DNA of 64,000 nucleotides from assembly GCA_021298315.1 (NCBI GenBank), contig JAJTFC010000020.1, positions 1 through 64,000 on the forward strand, read 5' to 3'. Positions within the stretch are counted from its first letter, which is position 1. Every line of letters begins with the position of its first letter. Below the pieces are notes generated by a model. It was given only the letters and a program-made list of their open reading frames with translations. It searched no databases and had not been told where the DNA came from. The DNA is from Planctomycetaceae bacterium. GTDB lineage: Bacteria; Planctomycetota; Planctomycetia; Pirellulales; Pirellulaceae. The translations under genes and the position numbers were made by a program. This document shows positions 8,047 to 16,809 of this stretch, in pieces.

Positions 8047-11000
8047 CGTAACGAGATCCAAATCGGGCGGGCGCCTGAGTTGGATCCTCTTGCTTTGCGC
8101 GTCGGCTCTGATGGCCTACTATGTGGTTTTCGACAGGGTTGATCACACGTTAACCTCGGAGATCCAGAACCGGTTGCGCAAGCAGTTTCCTGGGCATTTC
8201 ATCCGTGTAGACCGCGCCCGTTTGGTTCCGGGCCAATCGATACTCATCGACGGCTTGAGCGTATGCAAATCGACCGAGCAGGGGATGCGGGACGTCATCA
8301 AGATCGCCAGGGTGCAGTGCAATGGGCCGATCGATTTGGTAGGGATCGTCCAAGGTCAGGCGATAGTCGACACAGTCGTCATCGATGGGCTGGAGTTGAG
8401 CATTTGGCCTAAATCGGATGGAAGTTGGAGTTTATCAGAGCTTTTCCGTGGTCCTTCTGGGTCGATCAAGATACCTACGGTGCAAGTCCGCTCTGGATTT
8501 TTGCGCATCGGGCATCCCACGGGTGAGCAGCGACGAGAGATCATCTGTCACGACCTTCAAGGCAGTTTCATTGAGCAGGCTATTGCGACAGAAGACCCCT
8601 TGGTGCACCATTTGCGCCATGAGATGCGAGCTACTTTATCGAGTAGCTATTTCTCCTTGCTTGAGCTCCATGCAGTGGGGAACCTTGCCGCCTCTCAATG
8701 GGATGTTCAGGGGACGATCTCCAAGCTGGATTACTCTTCGCAGTTGAGCGATCAGTTGCCGGGAGTGATCCGAGAGCGTATAGAAAAGCTCGAGGGGTTC
8801 TCGGGTCGCCTCGATACCAAGTTTCGTTGGGTCAAGGATCGCGAGCAGACGGATTTCAATGGCCACGTCCAGATCCAACAGGGGCGATTGCTTCATCCGG
8901 AGGTGCCCTACCCTTTGGACCAGATCTCCGGCGATTTGTACATCAAAAGGAATCTGCTTCAACTCAGGAATACCGTAGGTCGGTCGGGTCGTGCTTCGGT
9001 GTCGCTCGAATGCGATGTTTATGGACTAGGCGAGCAAGCACCTTTGACTGCGAAGGTAGGTGTCCGCAACTTGGCGCTCGATGAGCAGCTCTACAATGCT
9101 CTTCCTCAGGGGATCCAAGAGCATTGGAAACGGCTGGGTGTACAAGGAATTGTCGATGCGAGCGCTTCGATAGCCTACAACGGTCAGGACTGGGATCCGC
9201 ATGTGGTCGTACGGGCTGTCAACGGATCGGTCCATGCAGATTTTTTCCCTTATCCAATCCAGCGATTGGCTGGCGATTTCGAGTATCACAAGGGGGTGGT
9301 CCACGCGCCGGACTTGGTCGCTTATGCTGGAAACCAGAAGCTTCATGGGTCTTTAACCCTTTGGAAGTCCCAGCCTCGGTGGCTCATGGACATGAGTGTC
9401 GCGGCCGATGGACCGATCGCGATTGACGAGCCGTTGCTCCAAGCGTTGACACCGCGAGGTCAACCTCAGAGCGGCTTCCAACGCTTTGCTAACTCGCTTC
9501 ATCCGACCGGTACGGTATTGGTCAAAAAAGCGAGGTTTGTCCGATCGGCCGATCGGCCTGAGATCGTTTCTAGGTCGCTTGAATTGACCTTTTCGGAGTG
9601 CTCGATCCGCTACGATGGGTTTCGTTATCCGATCACCGAGATCAACGGACAAGCGACGTTGGACCACGATCGGTTGGTGCTCAAAGACTTTGTTGGACGC
9701 AACGATGGGGCCCGCATCCAGGGCTCTGGGGTTGCCAATTGCAGCAGTACGAGTCTCGAATCGGTGGACCTGGTGTTCCAGGCTTTCGGAGTGTCTCTTG
9801 ACGAAGAGCTCAAGCAAGCGTTACCCACGAGTGCGAGGAACCTTTGGGTGCAATTGCAACCGAGTGGGTCGATCGACAGGGTTGAGGTCAAAATCCAGCG
9901 TCCCAATTTGCGATCACCGATGGATCTGAAGGTGGCGATCCAAGAGTCACGAAATAGCGATCGGAGCATCACAGGCATGTCGCTCCATCCGCTCTCGTTT
10001 CCTTACGCGATGCACGAGATCGACTGTGTGGTCGATTTCCGTCCCGGACGGATCGACATTCGATCCCTTTCAGGAATCCATGATGCGAGCCGCGTCGAGA
10101 CCAACGGTCAAATCCGTCTCCATAGCGATGGTTCTTGGGATGGAATGCTCAATTGGCTTCCCACGTCGCGTTTAGTGGTCGATCAGGTGCTCATCGGTTG
10201 CTTGCCTCAAGTCCTCCGCGAGCCCATGACACGCTGGGGTTTTCGAGGTCCGGTTAGTATCACAGGATCGACGTATGTGGCCTCTCCCGAGGAGGGTCAC
10301 GCCTCGCTGCTTAGGGATTGGAACCTTCGAGCGGACTTGGAAGATGCGTCGATCGGAATCGATCACGTGAAAGGTTTGCGAGGGACCATTCAGATCTCAG
10401 GCGAGAACAGCAATCATTCAACCACCGCTTATGGTTCACTTGCTCTCGATGCATTGTCGGTTCGGGGAGTCGCCGTAACGGGGGTCGAAGGTCCCTTTGC
10501 ATTGAGCCACAACGTCCTCTATTTGGGACGCGATGCGAACGACTGGAATACGAAAAATCCCTTGGGACGGCGAATCGCATCGAGCAGCACGCCTGCAAAT
10601 CCGATGAATTCCCAAGCACCGGTCGTATCGGCGTCTTTCCAATCGAATGTCCGAAACAGCTTGGTCGAGCGACGAGACCAAGGTGCTGTTAGTTGGTTCG
10701 GTCCGAAGGCTGTTCAGCCGATCGAATTTCCCAACATGGATATAAGTGACAATGACATGCGAGCTCGGACCCTCAGCGGCACTCTGTTTCTCAGCGGGAT
10801 CGAACCGCTCAACGGCGACCGAGCGCATCTTCGCGTCCGATTGGTCGACGCCGATGTTCACGGAATGCTCGTCGACCTTGGAGAGACCGTTACGACGGCC
10901 AACGGTCGCTTGTTCATCGAGTGCGATGTCGACGGATCGATGGACAACCTCAATGCGGTTTCTGGGGCTGGCAAGGCTTGGTTGCGAGGTGCAAATCTCT

Positions 11001-11371
11001 ATGAGCTTCCCGCGATGATTCGCTTATTGAATCTTTTGGCCGTGCGCCCCGACCAAGGTGCATTCGATTCGGCGGATGTTGAGTTCGGAATCGACGGAGA
11101 TCGGATTCCGATCAAGAGCCTGCAACTCGATGGCGATTTGATCTCGATGCAAGGAAGGGGATCTGTGAATTTCCGAAGAGAATTGGATTTAGAATTGGTC
11201 GCCAATGTAGGTCGACGCGGCATTGTCGGAGCTTTGGTTCGACCTTTCACCCAAAACCCAAACGCCAATTGGATGCGTATCGAAGTCGGTGGCACGACGA
11301 GCAACCCTCAAATACGTCCCCCGATGCCTTTGCGGGATTCGCTCGACCAAGTGCTCCTTGAAGCCCCTTAA
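8012..11371 (+). CDS. AsmA/TamB-like large envelope protein
   Basis: This 1119-residue protein has a short cytoplasmic N-terminus, one membrane helix (about residues 23-41) and a very long beta-strand-rich periplasmic region with repeated stretches such as PYPLDQISGDLYIK, PYPIQRLAGDFEYHK and RYPITEINGQATLDHD. This repeating (F/Y)P(Y/L)...I.G...Y pattern is typical of the repeating-beta-groove AsmA-like proteins that form lipid-transport bridges. The C-terminal part (from about 930) ends with GRGSVNFRRELDLELVAN and NPQIRPP, matching AsmA-like C-termini. Operon position behind the transglutaminase-like lipoprotein and GT-C enzyme suggests an envelope-building role. The start at 8012 lies inside the previous gene. 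Confidence 0.75.
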   Translation: MPSEAEPLRKADVTRSKSGGRLSWILLLCASALMAYYVVFDRVDHTLTSEIQNRLRKQFPGHFIRVDRARLVPGQSILIDGLSVCKSTEQGMRDVIKIARVQCNGPIDLVGIVQGQAIVDTVVIDGLELSIWPKSDGSWSLSELFRGPSGSIKIPTVQVRSGFLRIGHPTGEQRREIICHDLQGSFIEQAIATEDPLVHHLRHEMRATLSSSYFSLLELHAVGNLAASQWDVQGTISKLDYSSQLSDQLPGVIRERIEKLEGFSGRLDTKFRWVKDREQTDFNGHVQIQQGRLLHPEVPYPLDQISGDLYIKRNLLQLRNTVGRSGRASVSLECDVYGLGEQAPLTAKVGVRNLALDEQLYNALPQGIQEHWKRLGVQGIVDASASIAYNGQDWDPHVVVRAVNGSVHADFFPYPIQRLAGDFEYHKGVVHAPDLVAYAGNQKLHGSLTLWKSQPRWLMDMSVAADGPIAIDEPLLQALTPRGQPQSGFQRFANSLHPTGTVLVKKARFVRSADRPEIVSRSLELTFSECSIRYDGFRYPITEINGQATLDHDRLVLKDFVGRNDGARIQGSGVANCSSTSLESVDLVFQAFGVSLDEELKQALPTSARNLWVQLQPSGSIDRVEVKIQRPNLRSPMDLKVAIQESRNSDRSITGMSLHPLSFPYAMHEIDCVVDFRPGRIDIRSLSGIHDASRVETNGQIRLHSDGSWDGMLNWLPTSRLVVDQVLIGCLPQVLREPMTRWGFRGPVSITGSTYVASPEEGHASLLRDWNLRADLEDASIGIDHVKGLRGTIQISGENSNHSTTAYGSLALDALSVRGVAVTGVEGPFALSHNVLYLGRDANDWNTKNPLGRRIASSSTPANPMNSQAPVVSASFQSNVRNSLVERRDQGAVSWFGPKAVQPIEFPNMDISDNDMRARTLSGTLFLSGIEPLNGDRAHLRVRLVDADVHGMLVDLGETVTTANGRLFIECDVDGSMDNLNAVSGAGKAWLRGANLYELPAMIRLLNLLAVRPDQGAFDSADVEFGIDGDRIPIKSLQLDGDLISMQGRGSVNFRRELDLELVANVGRRGIVGALVRPFTQNPNANWMRIEVGGTTSNPQIRPPMPLRDSLDQVLLEAP

Positions 11372-11389
11372 ACCAGCCTTCATAGGCAG

Positions 11390-11650
11390 GTGCAGGAATC
11401 ACACGCCCCGATGACTCGACCGATCGATTTGCCGCAAAACTCCTTGCGTTTGGAGCCGATTCGCAGGAATCGAACCGTAGACCAAGCCGCAGCGACTGGC
11501 CTCAGCTCAGAGCGGTATGGCAATGGAAAATTGCCCCGGCGAGCATCCCAACCGAATTCCTCCGAACCGGAATCTGCTCAAAGCCCGGCCCAAGACACCG
11601 TCGGTAACCCAGAAGACCGAGCCGACGGTTCGATCGACTATTTGGCCTGA
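11390..11650 (+). CDS. Doubtful small hypothetical ORF, 86 aa
   Basis: The ORF starts at GTG 11390 or ATG 11411, just after the AsmA-like gene and on the same strand. The product is polar, Arg/Ser/Pro/Gln-rich, without hydrophobic core, signal or motif (it ends SQPNSSEPESAQSPAQD...). That composition fits a disordered tail or chance reading of GC-rich DNA. I list it only because it could be co-transcribed with the operon. Confidence 0.22.
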   Translation: MQESHAPMTRPIDLPQNSLRLEPIRRNRTVDQAAATGLSSERYGNGKLPRRASQPNSSEPESAQSPAQDTVGNPEDRADGSIDYLA

Positions 11651-11670
11651 GTAGCTACCTGAGTAGCTAC
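11647..11670. repeat. Tandem duplication of CTGAGTAGCTAC
   Basis: Two exact copies of a 12-base unit lie head to tail just where the small ORF stops; the first copy supplies its TGA. Each unit contains GTAGCTAC, itself a palindrome. It is probably a slippage duplication. Confidence 0.5.
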
Positions 11671-11733
11671 AAAGAACGCGCTAAGGCATTAGAATGCACC
11701 GGACACGGCTATTCTTTTGTACCTTGGTTTTAT

Positions 11734-11738
11734 AGGAG
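11734..11738 (+). promoter_or_regulatory. Ribosome binding site AGGAG
   Basis: AGGAG lies six bases before the ATG at 11745. It is one of the few strong Shine-Dalgarno matches in this window and fixes the start of the secreted protein. Confidence 0.7.
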
Positions 11739-11744
11739 TTTGTC

Positions 11745-12524
11745 ATGCGTTTGGCCCTCTCGCTAGGCTCATTGTCTCGATTGTCGTTCGCCCTGATTTC
11801 TGCATTCTTCGTCGCGCAGTGTTTCACCATGGCACAAGCCCAGGACACAGCCAAGGCCATCGTCGATCCCTCGGGAACATGGCGATGGGAATACGATTTA
11901 GATGGCCAACAGTTCAAGGATCAAGTACGGCTGACCGTCGGGGAGACCATCAAGGACTCCAAGGACAAGGCGCTCAAGGGCAAGTACCAAAGCAGTTCAG
12001 GCCGCAAAATCGATATCGAGAACGGACGGGTTAGCGGCGATAAGGTCAGTTTTGAGTTCAAGATCAACTACCAAGGCATGGATGTCAAATTGGTATTCGA
12101 CGGAACGGTCAAAAAAGACACTCTCAATGGCACCGTTCAAGCTTCCACCGATGCAGGGAGTCGAGATCTCGATTGGACCGCGACGCGAAGCGTGCAGGCC
12201 GACGACGTCGTCGGAAAATGGAAACTTCGTATCGACGCGAACGGAAACGTCATGGAACCGATCTTGACGATCACCAAAGATGGGGATCAGCTCAAGGCCA
12301 ACTACGCGTTGGGAAATGACGTCAAGATCGACGCCAAGGACGTGAAGATCGAAAAGAATGAACTGACATTCACGGTGGAAGCTGACTTTCAAGGATCCCG
12401 GATTAAGGCGGACTTCATGGGAAGTCCACTGGGCGATAAGATCAAAGGATCGATCGACTATGCATTAGGCAATGACGTCGGTGAAGTCGAGTTCACAGGG
12501 GAACGACGCGACGATGCGATTTAA
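11745..12524 (+). CDS. Secreted protein with two tandem beta-rich domains
   Basis: This 259-residue protein has a signal peptide (about 1-32, ending AQA). Two similar domains of about 110 residues follow: the first begins DPSGTWRWEYDLDGQQFKDQ, the second DDVVGKWKLRIDANGNVMEP. Each continues with Lys/Asp-rich strands (KGKYQSSSGRKIDIENGRVSGDKVSFEF versus LKANYALGNDVKIDAKD...LTFTVEADF) and each ends near GTVQAS or KGSIDYALG. The pattern suggests a lipocalin/calycin-like barrel repeated twice, of a kind common in planctomycete secretomes. Ligand and role are unknown. It is transcribed alone and has a strong ribosome binding site. Confidence 0.7.
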   Translation: MRLALSLGSLSRLSFALISAFFVAQCFTMAQAQDTAKAIVDPSGTWRWEYDLDGQQFKDQVRLTVGETIKDSKDKALKGKYQSSSGRKIDIENGRVSGDKVSFEFKINYQGMDVKLVFDGTVKKDTLNGTVQASTDAGSRDLDWTATRSVQADDVVGKWKLRIDANGNVMEPILTITKDGDQLKANYALGNDVKIDAKDVKIEKNELTFTVEADFQGSRIKADFMGSPLGDKIKGSIDYALGNDVGEVEFTGERRDDAI

Positions 12525-12551
12525 ATCAATCGCATCGAATTCGGCTCGATT

Positions 12552-13520
12552 CTAACGGGCGTCACTGGTCAAACGAGCCTTGACGCCTTTCTTGGCACCG
12601 TAAGGTTCTTTGGCTTCGTCGGGCTGTTTTGCCAAAAGCCCAGAACCCTGGTCCTTGCCCTCTGAGGGTTTTGAGGGCTCCGACGGATCGGTCGCTTTGG
12701 CACGGTCCGAATCGAACCAGGGATGCGCGAAAGTGATTTGCGAGCGGGGGTCCACTCCGTTTGGCGAATCTCCCCTGGGGATTTCGTCGTTAAGAGATCT
12801 TTGACCATTGAATCGACGTCCGGCGAATCTAGGGCCGCGATAGATCGAGCCTTGCTGGATCGGACCGATCCCAAGAAACCAGGTATCCTTGGCATTGCTG
12901 CCAGCTTGGGCGATCCCCGACTGCCAGAGAGGTTCTCTGGTTTCGCGGTCGTAGGCGAACACAGCGATTTTCGAAGCGGCGCTTTTGACCTCTTTCTTGG
13001 CGAAAGAGACCTCAGGGATTGTCGGAAGCATGGGAGCGGCGGCCATCAAGGAAGAAGCACCGCCGAAGATATTCAGCGCTGGAATACCATAAGTCACATT
13101 GTGGCCGTCGGTACCCAGGGCTCCGCATCGAGCTTCGCAAATGATATCGGCGACGTCTTTGGTATCGACAATCTGGCAACCAGCGGCGGTCAGTTGCTGA
13201 CGAATCGAGCTGATCACGTAGTCCGATGTTACCAGGTTGGTCTGCATAGGAACACCCGGAATGGGCTTACCCGCCGAAGCCATGAAGGTGGTGTCGAGAT
13301 AGACTTTGTAGCCGGTCAATGGCCGGAAGTCGATCTTTGAAATGGTCGAATCGACAGCGTCGGACATGAGCAACTGCTCGGTCGCCGTCACCGATTTGGT
13401 GGTGCCGCATCCTGGCAAGGCCAAAGCAAGCAAGCTTCCGATAGCGAGGCTCAAGCTGGTGCGCTGGAACAAAAGGCGGATTGCAACGGTTTTTGATTGG
13501 TGCTGTAACGGTGTTTTCAT
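12552..13520 (-). CDS. Lipoprotein with a DUF4136-like core, 322 aa
   Basis: The signal ends with lipobox LPGC (C38), so the product is a lipoprotein. Residues about 60-215 form an alpha/beta domain with an FMASAG...VTSDYVISSIRQQLTAAGCQIVDTKDVADIICEAR-type region split over several strands, resembling envelope lipoproteins that compute a variable-stress term. The C-terminal 100 residues are low-complexity, rich in Asp, Pro, Lys and Ser, and probably disordered. Its ATG overlaps the stop of the upstream protease gene (ATGA), so the two are co-translated. The family is not known to me with certainty; the lipoprotein call itself is secure. Confidence 0.65.
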   Translation of the reverse strand: MKTPLQHQSKTVAIRLLFQRTSLSLAIGSLLALALPGCGTTKSVTATEQLLMSDAVDSTISKIDFRPLTGYKVYLDTTFMASAGKPIPGVPMQTNLVTSDYVISSIRQQLTAAGCQIVDTKDVADIICEARCGALGTDGHNVTYGIPALNIFGGASSLMAAAPMLPTIPEVSFAKKEVKSAASKIAVFAYDRETREPLWQSGIAQAGSNAKDTWFLGIGPIQQGSIYRGPRFAGRRFNGQRSLNDEIPRGDSPNGVDPRSQITFAHPWFDSDRAKATDPSEPSKPSEGKDQGSGLLAKQPDEAKEPYGAKKGVKARLTSDAR

Positions 13521-14806
13521 CGAAGGGACTTTGGCGCACTGGTTAGTTTCCAGCGAACTTGATTCTGTGCGTTGGCTTGAAGATTTCCTTGCGATTCCTG
13601 TCGCATCTTATCGATGAGCTGTTCGCTCGGGCGGTCGATGGTCAATTGGCGAGTGCTGCCCGAGGAGTCGGTTAAAATCACGGTCATGGTCGTCGGGGCT
13701 TGTACCGCAAGAGGCCTTTCAGGATTTCCAGGATTAGCGGCAGGAGACATCGGGAGCTTGAGCAAACCGAGTTTCTTGAGTTGTTCGTGGACGACGGGAG
13801 TTCCGCAATAGAGTCCTTCATCGAGTTGGGTGTCTGCTGCGAAGCAAACACCGACCAGTTCACCGCGCCGGTTGAACAACCCTCCACCACTGCGTCCTTG
13901 AACCGGTGCGCCAGCCGTTTCGATGTTCGCCGAACCGAGGTATCGGTTCAGCTTGGTCACTTGCGAATCGCGTCTCGAAGGAGCCTGGCCGTGGTCGCAA
14001 CCCATGCTATAGACCGGATCCCCTTGCGCAAGGTTCTCAACATGCTGTGCCACTTGGGCGACGGGGACGTATTGGTTTGGATGAAACAGCAAAAGGCCGA
14101 TATCGACGTCTTCGATTTGGTAGTCGATCAATTCGGCCCGATATTTTACGGGCGTTCCGTTTTCAAAGCGCTCGACGGTGATAATCGACTTGGGAGTTCG
14201 ATCCCGGAAAAGGTGTCCGCAAGTGAGCACTACGGCGCCTTGGGCATCGCACTGGATCACTGTTCCTGATCCGATTGCGTGCGAATCAGGCTCGTCCACC
14301 ATGATGCGTACTGTGGCTCGCGCAGGGTCCGATTGCAAAGGCTCGGGGGCTAGGGGAGGCACCGAGCGCCGCATAGGAACCAGTGAGTCGACATCGACTT
14401 TGGGCTTACTTTCGTTCGGGGCTAGAGGTGAGTTTTTGATCGAATCGGGTGCTGAGAAACGGATCATTCTCCGGTAGAGATCCGTCCAATTCACCGGTCC
14501 GAGAATGCGGTCGACTTCCCGACCGCCCTGCGTTAACACAGTTGTCGGAGCGGTGTGGATGCGCCACCGTTGGGTAACATGCGATTCGCGACGAGCATCG
14601 ACGCGACGAATGGCCCAGCCCATCTCGATGGCTTGTGCTGCGACTTGTTCCATCGATTGGCTATCTGGATGCTCCGGATCGACAAAAACAATCGCTAGGC
14701 AATCCCCAACCTGAGCCAAAGCCAAGGGGTTTGTTAGAATGCCGCAGGTTATCCAACTGAGAAGCATCCAGAATAATTTCGTTGTCGCTCGGTTTCTTGC
14801 AACCAT
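13517..14806 (-). CDS. Secreted trypsin-like serine protease with an N-terminal thioredoxin-like segment
   Basis: From the ATG at 14806 the product is 429 residues. A signal peptide (about 1-31) precedes a thioredoxin-like segment (about 35-118; FVDPEHPDSQS, TQRWRIHTAPTTVL) that lacks a CxxC pair. Then comes an S1-type protease domain (about 165-330) with the triad H198 (VLTCGH), D235 (EDVDIGLL) and S306 (GRSGGGLF). A 90-residue tail follows with no PDZ domain. The longer start at 14827 is possible, but AAGGAGG sits six bases before 14806. It is co-translated with the lipoprotein gene downstream. It is likely periplasmic; the thioredoxin-like part may act in substrate or redox sensing, which is inference. 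Confidence 0.8.
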   Translation of the reverse strand: MVARNRATTKLFWMLLSWITCGILTNPLALAQVGDCLAIVFVDPEHPDSQSMEQVAAQAIEMGWAIRRVDARRESHVTQRWRIHTAPTTVLTQGGREVDRILGPVNWTDLYRRMIRFSAPDSIKNSPLAPNESKPKVDVDSLVPMRRSVPPLAPEPLQSDPARATVRIMVDEPDSHAIGSGTVIQCDAQGAVVLTCGHLFRDRTPKSIITVERFENGTPVKYRAELIDYQIEDVDIGLLLFHPNQYVPVAQVAQHVENLAQGDPVYSMGCDHGQAPSRRDSQVTKLNRYLGSANIETAGAPVQGRSGGGLFNRRGELVGVCFAADTQLDEGLYCGTPVVHEQLKKLGLLKLPMSPAANPGNPERPLAVQAPTTMTVILTDSSGSTRQLTIDRPSEQLIDKMRQESQGNLQANAQNQVRWKLTSAPKSLR

Positions 14807-14812
14807 CCGGAT

Positions 14813-14819
14813 CCTCCTT
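14813..14819 (-). promoter_or_regulatory. Ribosome binding site AAGGAGG for the protease gene
   Basis: On the minus strand AAGGAGG is followed by six bases and then ATG at 14806. This decides the protease start against the in-frame ATG at 14827, which has no such site. Confidence 0.7.
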
Positions 14820-14917
14820 GATCCCATCCTAGGCTCAACTAGCCCACCGCTTCGGGGTCCATGGCACCCGAAATCCCATGCTCGGAAGTGTCCAAATTGA
14901 GTGCACTCAGGGCAAGA

Positions 14918-15847
14918 TCATTCCAGATCTTTTGATGGATTTGCTAGCGATTCGTTTGCTAGCAAAACATCCACGGCGACTTCGAGCAGCGTATGGCCGC
15001 CCCCGACGTAGACACCTTGGATGGGTGGAACATCGGCATAATCACGTCCCCACGCAAGGGTGATATGGTCCCAATTGGCGCGGATGTTGTTCGTTGGGTC
15101 CCAATCGATCCAACCGAGGTGGCCGAGAAAAACGCTGACCCAAGCGTGAGAGGCATCGGCACCGATCCGTTTGGATTCCCCTGGAGCGGGCACCGTGACG
15201 AGATAACCGCTGACATAGCGGGCTGGAATGCCGGCGGTTCTCATGCAGGAGATGAACACGTTGGCGAGGTCTTGGCAAACTCCGACCCTATTCTTTAGAG
15301 CCGTCAGGGACGGAGTTGTCACATCGGTCGAGCTGGGTTCGTAGCGGATGGATTGGTGGATGTGTTGATTGATCGAGTCGAGCAGTACGAGGCTATCGCA
15401 GGTCGGATCCCAGACCGACGAAAGAAAGGACTCGAACTGTTGGTCGATAGCGCAGTACCGCGAGGGGCCTAGGAATTCGAGCGATTGTCGGCACTCAGAG
15501 GTATTCGCTCGTCGGATATCGGCTTGGAGATCGCCGATCGAAAATCCCGCGAGTGGAATAAAGTGGGGCTCGGAGCGTTCGACGCCACAGAACGAGTGGA
15601 CACACATTTCGGCGTGTGGGCGTTCGATGCTAAAGAACTCCGTCGGGTTGCCGAAGCTATCGAAGCTAGTGGCTCGATAGTCTGGCTCGGGGGTGATTTC
15701 GATTGCCGAATGGAGGAGTTTTTGGCCGGCGACTTCCCGGGGTCGCAGGTGGAGTTGGTTATGGCACAGGGACGCTTGAAAACTGTGCCGGTAGTTGGTC
15801 CTGTGGGAGATCTGGTATTGTCGTGCCTGAAAACTGCCGCAGGACAT
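14918..15847 (-). CDS. Transglutaminase-like cysteine protease/amidase family protein
   Basis: This 309-residue protein has a bacterial transglutaminase N-terminal region (from QYQISHRTNYRHSF, about 10-90) followed by a transglutaminase core with an intact triad: C191 (VGVCQDLAN), H234 (DASHAWVSVF) and D250 (WIDWDPTNN). No signal peptide is visible, so it is probably cytoplasmic. The reading frame stays open upstream to 16327, but that part runs antisense through the methyltransferase gene; the ATG at 15847, just before the conserved N-terminal strand, is a better start. It is divergent from the methyltransferase, with a shared promoter region at 15848-15973. Unlike the protein at 4703, this one looks catalytically competent. 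Confidence 0.8.
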   Translation of the reverse strand: MSCGSFQARQYQISHRTNYRHSFQASLCHNQLHLRPREVAGQKLLHSAIEITPEPDYRATSFDSFGNPTEFFSIERPHAEMCVHSFCGVERSEPHFIPLAGFSIGDLQADIRRANTSECRQSLEFLGPSRYCAIDQQFESFLSSVWDPTCDSLVLLDSINQHIHQSIRYEPSSTDVTTPSLTALKNRVGVCQDLANVFISCMRTAGIPARYVSGYLVTVPAPGESKRIGADASHAWVSVFLGHLGWIDWDPTNNIRANWDHITLAWGRDYADVPPIQGVYVGGGHTLLEVAVDVLLANESLANPSKDLE

Positions 15848-15973
15848 TCGAAGCCGATCGGGAAATGGAGAAAACCTTGCTTCAAGCTCAGTCCCCCTAT
15901 GCATAGGAAGCCGAGCTTCGATTATTCTATCGACTCTTAGCAAGGTCCCAACCCCTTCCTCGAGTTCCAACCC

Positions 15974-16759
15974 ATGCAAACCGTCGAAGAAAGCATTTAC
16001 GATCACCCCGTCTACTACGACCTTATTTTCGGTAGCGATTGGGCAGCCGAGTACAAATTCCTCCAGGCGGCCTTTGCAAAGCATGTCAAGGGCAAGACGA
16101 AGCGGCTTTTGGAACCTGCTTGTGGGACGGGACGGTTGCTTTACCGCATGATCAAGGGTGGCTATCACTGCGCTGGCCTGGATTTGAACTCCAAGGCGAT
16201 CGAATTTTGCAACCAGAGGCTCAAGCGGCACGAGATCAAACCCACGGCCTTTGTCGCTGACATGTGCGATTTCCCGGTCGATAAGCCTTACGACGCTGCG
16301 TTCAATACCATCAACTCCTTTCGGCATCTATCCAGTGAGCAGCAAGCCGTCAAGCATCTGCGGGCCATGGCGTCGGCAGTGCGACCAGGTGGGATCTATG
16401 CGTTGGGGTTCCACCTAACCCCACTCGTCGGCCCGACGACCGATGAGGAGAGTTGGACCGCTCGGCGCGGTCACCTGCAAGTCAACACCCGCATGTGGCC
16501 TCGGGATAAAGATCCTAAAGCTCGCGTTGAGCGATTCAATATCCGGTTCGATATCTACCGACCGACCGGTTCGATGCGAATCGACGATTGTTTGGTGCTT
16601 CGAAGCTACACCTACAAGCAGTTTGCAGCTTTGGTCAAGAAGGTACCGACCTGGACGATTGAGGCCGCCTATGACTTCAGCTATGATATCGATGAGCCGA
16701 TCGAGGTCGATGAGACCACCGAAGACGTTGTTTACATCCTAAAACGCAATGCCCTTTGA
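15974..16759 (+). CDS. Class I SAM-dependent methyltransferase
   Basis: This 261-residue cytoplasmic protein has the SAM-binding motif I LEPACGTGRLLYRM (about 46-59), the acidic end of strand 2 (GLDLN), and the ADMCDFPVDKPYDAAFNTINS segment corresponding to motifs II/III. A GxxALGFHL strand follows the RPGG turn. The N-terminal part (DHPVYYDLIFGSDWAAEY) is typical of small-molecule methyltransferases of the Methyltransf_25 type. The substrate cannot be inferred. It is divergent from the transglutaminase-like gene; this pairing may be regulatory only. Confidence 0.8.
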   Translation: MQTVEESIYDHPVYYDLIFGSDWAAEYKFLQAAFAKHVKGKTKRLLEPACGTGRLLYRMIKGGYHCAGLDLNSKAIEFCNQRLKRHEIKPTAFVADMCDFPVDKPYDAAFNTINSFRHLSSEQQAVKHLRAMASAVRPGGIYALGFHLTPLVGPTTDEESWTARRGHLQVNTRMWPRDKDPKARVERFNIRFDIYRPTGSMRIDDCLVLRSYTYKQFAALVKKVPTWTIEAAYDFSYDIDEPIEVDETTEDVVYILKRNAL

Positions 16760-16809
16760 TCTTCGCGTTGCCGGTGAACACGGATCGAGCCTTTTCCCTT
16801 AATGGACAC

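Larger units (their letters stand above)
11372..11744. other. Intergenic region with one doubtful small ORF and a tandem repeat
   Basis: About 370 bases between the AsmA-like operon and the next plus-strand gene. It holds a low-confidence 86-codon ORF, a 12-base tandem repeat, and close to the right end a clear ribosome binding site for the 11745 gene. No RNA gene is evident. Confidence 0.5.

Noticed and set aside
15848-16327. N-terminal extension of the transglutaminase-like gene
   Set aside because: It runs antisense through the methyltransferase gene, and the conserved domain starts just after the ATG at 15847.
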